A stretch of 64,000 nt of DNA. Source: Acinetobacter sp. WU_MDCI_Axc73. Its GTDB lineage: Bacteria > Pseudomonadota > Gammaproteobacteria > Pseudomonadales > Moraxellaceae. Below are positions 1 through 8,992 of the stretch, piece after piece. How positions within the stretch are numbered: position 1 is the stretch's first letter; each line of letters opens with the position of its first letter. The stretch spans positions 62,001 through 126,000 of the forward strand of contig NZ_JAHPRO010000007.1 of NCBI RefSeq assembly GCF_025562455.1, read 5' to 3'. Below the pieces are notes generated by a model that saw only the letters and a list, made by a program, of their open reading frames with translations, did no database searches and was not told the origin of the DNA. The position numbers and the translations under genes are program-made.

Positions 1-22
1 TCCAAATTTTTTTTCAATATTT

Positions 23-796
23 ATGCCTTTTACTTTATCCCATGCTGTTCTTGCTCCCCCTATTGCCAAAATAACTCGATACAAATTGCCCATTGGTGCT
101 TTAGCGATTGGCTGTATGACGCCAGATTTAGTGCGATTATTTACAAATAAAAATGTCACGATCAGCCATGAATGGGCAGGATTAATTATTCCAAATTTAT
201 TGCTTGGGCTTATTTTTTGCGTACTGTGGTATGTGCTGTATCGCCCTGCATTGTATAACTGGCTTGCCCTACAAGATGATTTAAATCTTGCTACTTTTAA
301 TCAGTTCTGTAGTTTTTGCATGGCTTGTATATTCGGAGTCATCATCGGCTGTGCAACACATATTATCTGGGATGGCTTAACCCACGACGACTTTAGAACA
401 TTTGCATTTCAAAACTTACTCAGTCAAGACATCTTATTTTTAGGGCGAACATACCCTATTCATCGTTTTTTACAACTGTCTACCTCTCTCATCACTTTGC
501 CGATTTTAGGCTGGATGTGTTATCGCTATATCATTAAATATCGTGTTCAAAATCAGCGCACATCATATAGATTATTAAGTCTTGCGGTATTTCCTTCATT
601 CGCTGTAGGCGGCTATTTTCTTTTTAGCTATTGGCAACAACTTGATGCTCAACTCTGGCATACAGATACCTATGCTGTTACAGGTAAAGCGATTAATTAT
701 TTTTCACGTGGTTTTCTCATCAGCTTTAGTTTGTGCTGTCTCCTTTTTATTCTGGTGAAAGGGTTTAAGTCATTCAACGCTCGAAAACAGAATTAA
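23..796 (+). CDS. DUF4184 family membrane protein
   Basis: A 257-residue hydrophobic protein beginning MPFTLSHAVLAPP, the N-terminal signature of the DUF4184 family, with the typical early GCMTPD segment. About five to six hydrophobic segments span the rest (near residues 55-75, 95-115, 150-165, 185-205 and 230-248), so it should be an inner-membrane protein. The conserved His and Asp residues near the N-terminus (SHAV, TPD) and the later THIIWDGLTHDD segment recall membrane metal-dependent hydrolases, but the biochemical function of the family is unknown to me. It lies just upstream of aspS on the same strand with a 143-bp gap, and I see no sign that the two are functionally linked. The ATG at 23 is only 22 bases from the window edge, so the promoter is not visible. 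Confidence 0.8.
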   Translation: MPFTLSHAVLAPPIAKITRYKLPIGALAIGCMTPDLVRLFTNKNVTISHEWAGLIIPNLLLGLIFCVLWYVLYRPALYNWLALQDDLNLATFNQFCSFCMACIFGVIIGCATHIIWDGLTHDDFRTFAFQNLLSQDILFLGRTYPIHRFLQLSTSLITLPILGWMCYRYIIKYRVQNQRTSYRLLSLAVFPSFAVGGYFLFSYWQQLDAQLWHTDTYAVTGKAINYFSRGFLISFSLCCLLFILVKGFKSFNARKQN

Positions 797-939
797 GCTT
801 TCAATTTACTGTGTTTTTTTGCTGTTTTACGCTCAGGTTCTTGTGACCTGCCCTTCAAAAAGGCATAATCGCTGATTCACTGGCGGTACGCTGTTTACGT
901 ATACGCCCCTACAGCCAATATAGTTTGGATTTTTAAAAT

Positions 940-2718
940 ATGATGCGAACTCATTACTGTGGCTCTTTAACAGAAGCCCAAATTGACCAGACCGTAACAC
1001 TTTGCGGATGGGTACATCGTCGCCGTGATCACGGTGGAGTTATTTTCCTAGACATGCGTGACCGTGATGGGTTAGTCCAAGTCGTGATCGACCCAGATAC
1101 CCCAGAAGCTTTTGCAACCGCTGACAAAGCGCGTTCTGAATTTGTTCTTAAAATTACTGGTCGTGTTCGTCGTCGCTATGCAGGCACTGAAAATGCCAAT
1201 ATGGTCAGTGGTCAAATTGAAGTCTTGGGCAAAGAAATTGAAGTTCTTGCACAATCTGAAACGCCGCCATTCCCATTGAATGATGACAATATCAATGTGT
1301 CTGAAGAACATCGTTTAAAATACCGTTTCCTAGACATCCGTCGTCCAGAAATGTTAGAGCGTCTACGTTTACGTTCTAAAGCAACAACATTAATTCGTAA
1401 CTATTTAGATGACAATGGTTTCCTAGACGTCGAAACACCGATTTTAACCCGTGCGACCCCAGAAGGTGCACGTGACTACCTCGTACCAAGCCGTGTACAA
1501 AATGGTAGTTTCTACGCACTGCCACAATCACCACAATTATTTAAACAATTGTTGATGGTCGGTGGTATTGACCGTTATTACCAAATTGCAAAATGTTTCC
1601 GTGACGAAGACTTGCGTGCAGACCGTCAACCTGAATTTACTCAAATCGACATCGAAACATCGTTCTTAAACGATGATGACATCATGGATTTGATGGAAGG
1701 CATGACCGTTAAATTATTTAACGATTTGCTTGGTGTAAAGTTTGATAAATTCGAACGCATGACCTACAACGATGCCATGCGTGATTATGCATCAGACAAA
1801 CCTGATATGCGTATTCCATTGAAATTGGTTGATGTTGCAGACTTAATGCAAGACGTTGAGTTTAAAGTCTTTGCAGGTCCTGCCAAAGACCCGAAAGGTC
1901 GCATTGTCGCTTTACGTGTCCCTGGTGCAAGCGCATTGCCACGTAGTGCAATTGATGAGTATACCAAATTCGTTGGTATCTATGGTGCCAAAGGTTTGGC
2001 TTATATCAAAGTCAATGAAATCGAAAAAGGTATTGAAGGTTTACAATCGCCAATCGTGAAATTCATTGAACCCATCGTGATGCAATTGCTTGAGCGCGTC
2101 GGTGCGCAAAATGGCGATATCGTCTTCTTTGGTGCAGATAAAGCCAAAGTGGTCAACGATGCAATGGGCGCACTTCGTGTCAAAATTGGTCATGACCTGA
2201 ACCTTGCAACATGCGAATGGGCACCGCTTTGGGTGGTTGACTTCCCAATGTTTGAAGAAACAGACGACGGCAAATGGACCTCAGTTCACCATCCATTTAC
2301 TTTACCAAAATCTAGTGTAGAAGATGTCAAAGCCAATCCAGGCGAAGCATTATCTGTCGCTTATGATATGGTACTTAATGGTACTGAAATTGGTGGTGGT
2401 TCATTGCGTATTTATACTTTAGACATGCAAAAAGCGATTTTTGAAGCTTTAGGTATTTCTGATGAAGAAGCCGAAGAAAAATTCAGTTTCTTACTCAATG
2501 CATTACGCTATGGTGCACCTCCACATGGTGGTTTGGCATTTGGTTTAGACCGTTTAGTGATGCTTATGACTGGCGCATCATCGATTCGTGATGTGATTGC
2601 ATTCCCGAAAACGAAAACTGCTGAATGTCCATTAACTCAAGCGCCTGCGCCAGTAGAGCCAAATCAGTTACGTGATTTGGGTATTCGATTGCGCGAGCAG
2701 CCTAAGAAAGAAGACTAA
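940..2718 (+). CDS. aspS: Aspartate--tRNA ligase (probably non-discriminating AspRS)
   Basis: Class IIb aminoacyl-tRNA synthetase that charges tRNA(Asp) with aspartate in the cytoplasm; 592 residues, a normal bacterial length. The N-terminal OB-fold anticodon-binding domain covers about residues 1-105. Motif 2 ([18 protein letters not shown]) is at 220-237, the bacterial insertion domain lies around 280-420, and motif 3 ([12 protein letters not shown]) is near the C-terminus. Residue 31 is His in RRRDHGG, the position where E. coli has Leu. His there is associated with non-discriminating enzymes such as that of Pseudomonas aeruginosa, which also make Asp-tRNA(Asn). Two adjacent ATG codons (940 and 943) are possible starts; the E. 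coli enzyme begins at the equivalent of the second. No strong ribosome binding site is visible. A terminator hairpin follows at 2791. Confidence 0.97.
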   Translation: MMRTHYCGSLTEAQIDQTVTLCGWVHRRRDHGGVIFLDMRDRDGLVQVVIDPDTPEAFATADKARSEFVLKITGRVRRRYAGTENANMVSGQIEVLGKEIEVLAQSETPPFPLNDDNINVSEEHRLKYRFLDIRRPEMLERLRLRSKATTLIRNYLDDNGFLDVETPILTRATPEGARDYLVPSRVQNGSFYALPQSPQLFKQLLMVGGIDRYYQIAKCFRDEDLRADRQPEFTQIDIETSFLNDDDIMDLMEGMTVKLFNDLLGVKFDKFERMTYNDAMRDYASDKPDMRIPLKLVDVADLMQDVEFKVFAGPAKDPKGRIVALRVPGASALPRSAIDEYTKFVGIYGAKGLAYIKVNEIEKGIEGLQSPIVKFIEPIVMQLLERVGAQNGDIVFFGADKAKVVNDAMGALRVKIGHDLNLATCEWAPLWVVDFPMFEETDDGKWTSVHHPFTLPKSSVEDVKANPGEALSVAYDMVLNGTEIGGGSLRIYTLDMQKAIFEALGISDEEAEEKFSFLLNALRYGAPPHGGLAFGLDRLVMLMTGASSIRDVIAFPKTKTAECPLTQAPAPVEPNQLRDLGIRLREQPKKED

Positions 2719-2790
2719 TTTAATCGCAAAAAGTATCCTCCCCGAATGATTAATGCCAGCAATTTAAGGCAAAAGCATTAAAATGGGTTA

Positions 2791-2824
2791 AAAATGAGTG
2801 TATGTAAATATGCTCATTTTTTTT
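2791..2824 (+). terminator. Rho-independent terminator after aspS
   Basis: AAAATGAG pairs with CTCATTTT (2791-2798 with 2813-2820) across a 14-base loop, followed by a run of Ts to 2824. It is 72 bases after the aspS stop. The rest of the gap, up to the convergent gene ending at 3007, shows nothing I recognise. Confidence 0.75.
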
Positions 2825-3006
2825 ATGACTTTGATCTCAGAACAGAACATCGTTTCAACACTTCAAAAACATGAGCATCACGTTCTCAATTGAGTGAGTT
2901 CATTGATTTAAATCGAGAGCGCAAGTTGGGAAATAAAACCTCAGAAATATCCTAGAAATTGTCTGTCAATCCCTTAACTGACTGGCATTACTTCATGAGG
3001 GACTTT

Positions 3007-3492
3007 TTAGGACTCCTCAACCATTTTCAACAAATGTGTACGCATACCATCTGCACGTAACCATGCAAAATCATAACTGGCCTGTGCTAACGACAGAATT
3101 CGTCTTTCAAACTCCAGCCACAACGGTTTAACTTGATCACTAGTAATTGCCAATCCGCTTTCATCAGCCAGATTTTTATTCTTTTCACATAATTTCAGCG
3201 CATGATACAGCTTACGCCCTGCACTAGCATGTTCAAGTAGGCGAATACGCTTTGACTCAAGGAAATGCATAACGATGCTCAGATTGGCATGAGGCAACAT
3301 TGGAATCAAAATCTGGTCAAGCTGTGAATCCAAACGCTTCCATATCGTGAGTTGCTGTTCAGAAGTGAATGTATTCCAGCGTATAATTTCATGATTAAAA
3401 CGCCGACATCCACGACACACGTTATCACCAAACGTCGTAGAACAACGTCCAGCACAAGGGGTTATCGAAGGTATGCGACGGTCATTGCTCAA
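3007..3492 (-). CDS. DUF1289 domain protein with a four-cysteine motif
   Basis: A 161-residue protein. Residues about 10-50 carry the DUF1289 pattern: SITPCAGRCS, then VCRGCRR, then an IIRW segment. The four cysteines suggest a small metal-binding knuckle. E. coli YdhL is a short member; this protein adds a roughly 110-residue helical C-terminal extension with no family I recognise. It is transcribed alone on the minus strand, convergent with aspS and divergent from trhO. Function unknown; the family call rests on the Cys spacing and the tryptophan-ended helix after it. Confidence 0.75.
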   Translation of the reverse strand: MSNDRRIPSITPCAGRCSTTFGDNVCRGCRRFNHEIIRWNTFTSEQQLTIWKRLDSQLDQILIPMLPHANLSIVMHFLESKRIRLLEHASAGRKLYHALKLCEKNKNLADESGLAITSDQVKPLWLEFERRILSLAQASYDFAWLRADGMRTHLLKMVEES

Positions 3493-3806
3493 AATACTGC
3501 TCTCTACTTATCACTTAAATGGATAAAACAAGATTATTAATCTGGTTCAGATACTATATCTGGTATATAACTAAATTTTAACCACAATATTTGGTATTTT
3601 GAATAGAAATTCAACAGTTATTTTCGCTAGATAATCTCCAAGCGTATATCTCACTGTAATCAGAGGTTTTTTCAAAATTTGATTTTTAATTGTATTTTCT
3701 GCAAATCATCAAATAATCCCTACAAATTATATTGATTTATAGCTTAATGATCATTTTCACGCTAAAATATGCGCCAGAATTTTTCTCTCATCTTTTGGAG
3801 TTTTCC

Positions 3807-4739
3807 ATGAACGCTACTGTAGAACAGCTTGCACCTGTAGAACAGCAAGCGACCACTGATTGGGTTGTTGCCGCACTATATCAATTTAAAGAAGTTGCCA
3901 ATGCTGCTGATTTACAGCAACGTTTACTTGATTTAGTCAAAACGATCAATCTGTGTGGAACTCTGATTGTAGCGAGCGAAGGCATTAACGGTACAGTTGC
4001 TGGTGATCGCCAAGCGATTGACACCATTCATCAGTTTTTACTGAATGAAGGCTTTAATGCAATGGAATATAAAGAATCGGAAAGTTCGGAAAAACCTTTC
4101 CGTAAAATGAAGATTAAACTCAAACAAGAAATCGTGACCTTAGGTGTTGAAGTCAAACCTCGTGATTTAGTTGGTCATTATCTTGATCCTAAAGAGTGGA
4201 ACGAGCTGATTAGCCGTGATGATGTGATCTTAGTCGATACCCGTAATGACTACGAATATAAAGCAGGTACATTCAAAGGTGCAATTGACCCAAAAACAGA
4301 AACGTTTCGTGAGTTCCCAGAATACGTCAAACAAAACCTAGAACAACACAAAGATAAAAAAATTGCGATGTTCTGTACAGGTGGCATTCGCTGTGAAAAA
4401 TCAACATCTTTACTTTTGCAAGAGGGTTTTAGCGAGGTTTATCACCTCAAAGGTGGTATTTTAAAATACTTAGAAGAAACACCTGCTGATGAAAGCCTCT
4501 GGGAAGGCGAATGTTTTGTATTCGACGGTCGTACTGCGGTGACACATGGTGTCGAAGAAGGTCAAAATATCAAATGTCATGCCTGTGGCTGGCCTTTAAC
4601 CCCTGAAGAATCATCTCTACCGAGTTATGAACACGGCGTATCGTGTGTGTACTGTATTGACAAAACTTCTGAGAAACAAAAAGAAGGTTTTCGCATGCGT
4701 CAGTCACAAATTGCAGCCGCAAAACGTAAACGTCTTTAA
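3807..4739 (+). CDS. trhO: tRNA uridine(34) hydroxylase TrhO (rhodanese-domain protein, YceA family)
   Basis: Members of this family hydroxylate uridine 34 of tRNAs in an oxygen-dependent, prephenate-independent route to 5-hydroxyuridine. The 310-residue protein has an N-terminal acylphosphatase-like domain (about residues 15-100), a rhodanese domain with the active-site loop MFCTGGIRCEKS (Cys about residue 190), and a C-terminal Cys-rich tail (CHACGWPL, then SCVYC). I chose ATG 3807 because GGAG at 3797-3800 precedes it. The reading frame is open upstream to 3732, but the N-terminus from there does not resemble the family. A bidirectional terminator follows. In older annotation this gene is called UPF0176 or rhodanese-related sulfurtransferase. 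Confidence 0.93.
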   Translation: MNATVEQLAPVEQQATTDWVVAALYQFKEVANAADLQQRLLDLVKTINLCGTLIVASEGINGTVAGDRQAIDTIHQFLLNEGFNAMEYKESESSEKPFRKMKIKLKQEIVTLGVEVKPRDLVGHYLDPKEWNELISRDDVILVDTRNDYEYKAGTFKGAIDPKTETFREFPEYVKQNLEQHKDKKIAMFCTGGIRCEKSTSLLLQEGFSEVYHLKGGILKYLEETPADESLWEGECFVFDGRTAVTHGVEEGQNIKCHACGWPLTPEESSLPSYEHGVSCVYCIDKTSEKQKEGFRMRQSQIAAAKRKRL

Positions 4740-4765
4740 GATTTCTATGCATCACTAATCGACTT

Positions 4766-4794
4766 AAGCCGAAATTACTATTTCGGCTTTTTTT
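4766..4794. terminator. Bidirectional terminator between trhO and the GNAT gene
   Basis: AAGCCGAAA (4766-4774) pairs with TTTCGGCTT (4781-4789), with a T run to 4794 on the plus strand. It sits between two convergent stop codons (4739 and 4802) and could serve both genes. Confidence 0.8.
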
Positions 4795-4801
4795 ATGGTT
4801 T

Positions 4802-5362
4802 TTATGCCATTTGTCCTAAAATGAAAAACTGTCCCGAGCCCAAAACCACTTTATCTAAAACTTGCATGCCCAAAGCATCATGGATTTTGAGGGAAATAAG
4901 ATTATCCGCATCGATGAAAGCCACAATCGCATCCCATCCTTCAGCTTTAAGTTCTTTCAAGGCTTGATCATGTAAAGCCTTGGCAACACCTTTGCCACGA
5001 AATTCATCATCGACCAAAATTGGACCATAAGCCGCATAGCGTAAATCGACCAAAGGCATTTCCTGTAAAATTAAAATATTGGCATGTTTTTGAATATACG
5101 CCAAAATTTCTGGACCTTCAGACTCAATTTCACGTTGTATCACCAAAAAACCAGCAGTGTGATCTTCTATTTCAGCCACAGAAATAGATGATCGTTCAAT
5201 CCAGTGCTGTACCAATTGATCAAAATGTGGATTGTCCTGCACGAAGCCAGCATCCAGATTTCGTCCAGTTTGATGAAGCTGCTGTTTTGAGTTGTAGTGA
5301 TATAACTCAGTAATCCAGTCTTTGTCTTGCTGAGTCGCTTTCCTGATGTTGATCGGTGTCAT
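4802..5362 (-). CDS. GNAT family N-acetyltransferase
   Basis: A 186-residue acetyltransferase of the GCN5-related superfamily. The N-terminus (MTPINIRKATQQDKDWI) is the usual first strand and helix. The acetyl-CoA binding motif A is VDDEFRGKGVAKALHDQAL at about residues 115-133, followed by WDAIVAFIDADN and an NxxSLxxHxxLG-type tail. The acceptor substrate cannot be read from the sequence. It lies 38 bp downstream of the LLM-type oxidoreductase on the same strand, so the two may be cotranscribed. Confidence 0.85.
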   Translation of the reverse strand: MTPINIRKATQQDKDWITELYHYNSKQQLHQTGRNLDAGFVQDNPHFDQLVQHWIERSSISVAEIEDHTAGFLVIQREIESEGPEILAYIQKHANILILQEMPLVDLRYAAYGPILVDDEFRGKGVAKALHDQALKELKAEGWDAIVAFIDADNLISLKIHDALGMQVLDKVVLGSGQFFILGQMA

Positions 5363-5400
5363 GTCCCTGTCTCACTTTTTTGTTGATGATGCATCCTTTT

Positions 5401-6441
5401 TCAAGCGGATTTATTCACAGCTTTTCTGACTTCTGGTGCTATTTTTGTTCCATAAATTTCAATGGCGCGCATCATATGTTGATGTTCCATGGCCCCAGTA
5501 TCCAGATGAGCCGCAAATCGAGTAAGCCCAAAAGTCTCGACAACTTCAATAATTTTATCCACTGCATAAGCTGCATCGCCTACAATCAGGTGACCTGCCT
5601 GACTACGTCCCTGCTCATATTGTTCAGGTTTATAACTTGGCCAACCTCGTGTCGCGCCTACACGATTCATTTGTGCAGCATAAGTGGGATAATGCGTTTG
5701 CGTGAGCTGCTGGCTATCATCGACAAAAAAAGCATGCATATGCACGCCCACCTGAAAATTCTGCATATCATGACCATAGGCTTGATACGCTTGTCGGTAA
5801 TAATCAAATAAAGCTTTGAAGTTATGGTAATGACCACCAATAATCGCAAACATGACGGGCAAACCTAAACGCGCAGCACGTTCAACAGACTGTGGAGTAC
5901 CTCCGACAGCGATCCAAATTGGTAATTTTCCATGTTTAGGGCGCGGATAAACCTCCTGATTTTTAAGTTCTGGACGAAATTGACCTTTCCAAGTGATCGG
6001 ATTATTTGAATTAATTTTTAATAATAAATCGAGTTTTTCTTCAAAAATTTCATTGTATTGACCTAGATCATAACCAAACAAGGGAAATGATTCGATAAAT
6101 GAACCACGCCCAGCCATAATTTCAGCACGTCCATCAGATAACAGATCAATCATGGCAAAATCCTGAAAAAGTTTAACAGGATCGGCAGAACTGATCACCG
6201 AAACGGAACTTGACAAGATAATATGTTGGGTTTGAGTCGCTGCTGCCGCCAAAATAATTTCGGGTGCTGCAACCACATAATCTGCCCGATGATGTTCACC
6301 AATGCCAAAATAATCGAGCCCCACCTGATCCATCAATTTAATTTCTTCTATAATTTCTTTCATCCGAATTTCAGGAGACTGAATTTGATTGGTGGTCAAA
6401 TCAAAACGCGAATCACCGAACATGGTAATGCCAAGTTGCAT
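5401..6441 (-). CDS. LLM-class flavin-dependent oxidoreductase
   Basis: A 346-residue protein of the bacterial luciferase-like monooxygenase superfamily, a TIM-barrel enzyme using reduced flavin. Family signatures are the N-terminal MQLGITMFGD strand, the GIGEHHRADY segment at about residues 45-54 and SDGRAEIMAGRGSF at about 105-118. The downstream PRPKHGKLPIWIAVGGTP segment is typical of the Atu2307/SP_0267 group. The substrate is unknown. It is divergent from the dedA gene, and the GNAT gene follows closely. The intergenic region upstream (6442-6610) has several copies of TTACAT/ATGTAA in both orientations that could be operator half-sites. Confidence 0.9.
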   Translation of the reverse strand: MQLGITMFGDSRFDLTTNQIQSPEIRMKEIIEEIKLMDQVGLDYFGIGEHHRADYVVAAPEIILAAAATQTQHIILSSSVSVISSADPVKLFQDFAMIDLLSDGRAEIMAGRGSFIESFPLFGYDLGQYNEIFEEKLDLLLKINSNNPITWKGQFRPELKNQEVYPRPKHGKLPIWIAVGGTPQSVERAARLGLPVMFAIIGGHYHNFKALFDYYRQAYQAYGHDMQNFQVGVHMHAFFVDDSQQLTQTHYPTYAAQMNRVGATRGWPSYKPEQYEQGRSQAGHLIVGDAAYAVDKIIEVVETFGLTRFAAHLDTGAMEHQHMMRAIEIYGTKIAPEVRKAVNKSA

Positions 6442-6610
6442 AGCCTGATCCTTTTATTATCATACTTCCATCCTAAGCGATGCTGCTTGAAGTTACATGC
6501 CTGATTATGTAGGGAAATGTATAGGAAAATTACATACGCTTATTTACATAAGAAAGATGTAAAAGCAGAGACTTCACCTTTAATATCAATGTATTTTGCA
6601 ATACGTATTT

Positions 6611-7222
6611 ATGGATAATTGGATCATCCAGATCATTGAGAGTCTGGGCTATTTCGGCATCGCATTTTTGATGTTTCTGGATAATGTTTTTCCTCCCATT
6701 CCTTCAGAAGTGATCATGCCGAGCGCGGGATATACCGCCTCTCGTGGACAACTTCAGATTGTAGGGGTGATTATTGCAGGTAGCATAGGTTCAATACTGG
6801 CAGCAGCCCTGCTATATGCCATTGGTCGTAAAATCCCAAGAACAGCACTGTTTAGATGGGTCGATTGCTATGGGCGATTCTTATTTATTCAATCAAAAGA
6901 TTTAGAGAAAGCGCTGAATTGGTTTGAACGCTATGGACATCGTGTCGTGTTTTGGGGGCGAATGATTCCAGCGGTTCGCTCTTTAATTAGTATTCCTGCG
7001 GGCATGAGTCAAATGCCTTTTAGCAAATTCATGCTTTATAGTACGCTAGGAACAGTCATCTGGACTGCATTTCTCGCCTATGTGGGTTTTTATTTTGGTG
7101 AAAATCAAGAACTGATGTTTACAATTATGCATCGTGTCGGTTATGTAATTTTGGGCATCACTTTATTATTTTGTCTTTACTGGTTTTATAAAAAGTTTTA
7201 TTTCAAAGATAAGATAAAATAA
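6611..7222 (+). CDS. DedA family membrane protein
   Basis: A 203-residue member of the DedA/SNARE-associated family of inner-membrane proteins, linked in other bacteria to undecaprenyl-phosphate or phospholipid translocation and membrane homeostasis. Hallmarks are the early FLDNVFPPIPSEVIMPSAG segment, the glycine-rich helix that follows, and GRMIPAVRSLISIPAGMSQM at about residues 118-137, with the conserved Arg, Pro and Gly. Four to five hydrophobic segments are visible. ATG 6611 is preferred over an in-frame TTG at 6596, although neither has a good ribosome binding site. Confidence 0.9.
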   Translation: MDNWIIQIIESLGYFGIAFLMFLDNVFPPIPSEVIMPSAGYTASRGQLQIVGVIIAGSIGSILAAALLYAIGRKIPRTALFRWVDCYGRFLFIQSKDLEKALNWFERYGHRVVFWGRMIPAVRSLISIPAGMSQMPFSKFMLYSTLGTVIWTAFLAYVGFYFGENQELMFTIMHRVGYVILGITLLFCLYWFYKKFYFKDKIK

Positions 7223-7236
7223 AGAAGATCTATACT

Positions 7237-7650
7237 TTATTTGAAAGCAGATGGATCTAAAAATTCACTCTTGGCATTGGATAATATCTTTTGAAATTTT
7301 GGACATTCCAATGGATTTTCAAAAGAACATTGCGCGACATGACGCAGGGTTTTACTCAGCAACTGCATTTCTGCAATTCTTTGTTCAATTTGCAATGCTT
7401 TTTGTTCTAACTGTTTTTTATCAATAGGTGAGTGTGGCTGTTCAAGCATACGTGCAATTTCACGGATCGAAAATCCAGCGTGTTTAGCCAACGAAATCAG
7501 AACCAATCGATCAATCACTTGGATCGAAAAAACTCGCTGTAATCCCTTACGCCCAATCGCATGAATCAATCCTTGTTTTTCATAATAACGTATCGCAGAA
7601 CTATTTAATCCTGTCTGTGCCACCAACTCTGAAATTGTAATTTCTTTCAT
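7237..7650 (-). CDS. MerR family transcriptional regulator
   Basis: A 137-residue regulator. The N-terminal winged helix-turn-helix is typical of MerR: ISELVAQTGLNSSAIRYYEKQGLI at the start, then RVFSIQVIDRLVLISLAKHAGFSIREI. A coiled-coil dimerisation helix follows (about residues 78-108). The C-terminal effector region contains two cysteines in CSFENPLECPKF, which resembles the redox- or metal-sensing end of SoxR-like and related proteins but lacks the SoxR four-cysteine cluster. It is divergent from the DUF2938 gene, and a classic MerR-type promoter with dyad lies between them. The likely job is control of that neighbour and of itself; the inducer is unknown. Confidence 0.92.
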   Translation of the reverse strand: MKEITISELVAQTGLNSSAIRYYEKQGLIHAIGRKGLQRVFSIQVIDRLVLISLAKHAGFSIREIARMLEQPHSPIDKKQLEQKALQIEQRIAEMQLLSKTLRHVAQCSFENPLECPKFQKILSNAKSEFLDPSAFK

Positions 7651-7651
7651 C

Positions 7652-7682
7652 TTGACTTGAAGTTCACTTCAATTTGTAGACT
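7652..7682 (+). promoter_or_regulatory. MerR-type promoter and operator for the DUF2938 gene
   Basis: TTGACT (-35, 7652-7657) and TAGACT (-10, 7677-7682) are separated by 19 bp, the over-long spacer characteristic of MerR-activated promoters. Inside the spacer is a perfect dyad, TTGAAGTTCACTTCAA, at 7657-7672. The dyad lies between the divergent regulator (start 7650) and the DUF2938 gene (start 7716). Confidence 0.85.
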
Positions 7683-7715
7683 ATCCGATATTCAATTTAA
7701 CAGGATTATTTCAAA

Positions 7716-8207
7716 ATGAAAGCATTTGAAATTATTTTCATCGGATGCGGTGCAACCTTATTTATGGATATGTACAGTTTTATTTTAAAAAAATATTTTG
7801 GCATCCATTCACTAAACTATTGTATTGTCGGAAGATGGCTCATTTATATGATCAAAACTCAGTTTATTCATGACAATATTATGCAAAGTAAAGCTGTCAA
7901 ATACGAGTGCGAACTTGGCTGGCTGAGCCATTATCTGATTGGTATTATATTTTCGGCGATATTTGTTCAGTATGTTATCCATCTTCCTTTTGCTCCTATC
8001 ATTTTGGCTCTGATCTTTGGATTATTGACAGTCGCTATTCCCTTTTTGATCTTACAACCATGTTTAGGTTTTGGCATCGCAGCAAGTAAGCTCCCCTCTC
8101 CTTGGATTGCACGTTTTAAAAGCATAGGACATCACCTTATTTTTGGTCTAGGACTGTATTTCTCATGGCAAATCTACCATGATGTTTTGGTTAACTCATT
8201 TATGTAA
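7716..8207 (+). CDS. DUF2938 family membrane protein
   Basis: A 163-residue protein matching the DUF2938 pattern: N-terminal GCGATLFMDMYSFIL, a central VGRW segment, the CELGWLSHYLIGIIFS helix and the later LQPCLGFGIAASKLP segment. Four hydrophobic segments make it an integral inner-membrane protein. The function of the family is not known to me. Its position opposite a MerR regulator, under a 19-bp-spacer promoter, suggests it is induced by a small-molecule, redox or metal signal. Confidence 0.85.
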   Translation: MKAFEIIFIGCGATLFMDMYSFILKKYFGIHSLNYCIVGRWLIYMIKTQFIHDNIMQSKAVKYECELGWLSHYLIGIIFSAIFVQYVIHLPFAPIILALIFGLLTVAIPFLILQPCLGFGIAASKLPSPWIARFKSIGHHLIFGLGLYFSWQIYHDVLVNSFM

Positions 8208-8228
8208 TCAACACAGAGACAAGTAAGT

Positions 8229-8881
8229 ATGCAACATGAATTCTGGCATCAACGCTGGCAGGAAAATAGGATTGGTTTCCACCAATTTACGCCCAGCCCA
8301 TTATTAGTTGATTATTTTGATCAACTGGATTTAAGTACACATGCTCGTGTATTTGTTCCTTTAAGTGGTAAAACTTTAGATATTAGCTGGTTATTGAAAC
8401 AAGGATATCGTGTTGTAGCCATCGAATTGAGTCAAATCGCTGTATCTTCCCTCATCGAGCAATTGGCTCAAGACTTTGCTATGGATTTTGAAGCCTCAGA
8501 GAAAAATAATCTCATTCATTATCATCATCCACAAATCGATATTTATGTCGGCGATTTTTTTGATCTGACGAAAGAACAATCGGACAGGTTGATGCAATTT
8601 ATGATCGTGCGGCACTGATTGCTTTACCAGATGACATGCGTCAGGACTATGCACAACATTTGATTAAGATCAGCCATGCTGCGACTCAGTTTTTGATTAG
8701 CTACGAATACGATGCGGGTAGTCATGAAGGACCTCCGTTTTCAGTTAACCCCGAAGAAATCCAACAACTTTATGTTGATGTTTATCATATTCAACTTTTA
8801 AAAGAGCTCGTTGTGGATGCCTCCCGAAACAAAGGAAACAATCCAAAAAGCAAAGTTTGGCTACTTCAAAGTAATCTTTAG
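8229..8881 (+). pseudogene. tpm: Thiopurine S-methyltransferase (tpm), apparent frameshift
   Basis: Two reading frames together encode one TPMT-family, SAM-dependent methyltransferase. The first part, from ATG 8229, begins MQHEFWHQRWQENRIGFHQ and contains VFVPLSGKTLDISWLLKQG; it stops at 8618. The second part, in the frame starting at 8582, reads GQVDAIYDRAALIALPDDM and runs to the stop at 8879-8881. Adding one base in the CAAT at 8577-8580 (AA to AAA) gives KEQIGQVDAIYDR, the normal family sequence, and a 217-residue product, close to the usual 218. So this is either a real single-base deletion that disables the enzyme or a homopolymer sequencing error. The family methylates thiols and, in some Pseudomonas, selenium or tellurium compounds. 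The gene follows the DUF2938 gene by 21 bp and may share its MerR-type promoter. Confidence 0.88.
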
Positions 8882-8889
8882 CGCATAAA

Positions 8890-8911
8890 AAACACCTCTT
8901 TTGAGGTGTTT
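8890..8911. terminator. Terminator hairpin downstream of tpm
   Basis: AAACACCTC (8890-8898) pairs with GAGGTGTTT (8903-8911) around a TTTT loop. It lies just after the tpm stop, and the flanking A and T runs would allow some function in both directions. Confidence 0.75.
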
Positions 8912-8992
8912 AATGGGTTCATTTTTTAATGAGTCAGGTGTGTGATGCATTAACCGCGGCTAGGATGGCGCAAGCAAATGTTTCACCTGTTT

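Noticed and set aside
8229-8881. Programmed ribosomal frameshifting in tpm
   Set aside because: No slippery heptamer or downstream stimulatory structure is apparent at the break, and the family is not known to use recoding. A deletion or sequencing error is simpler.
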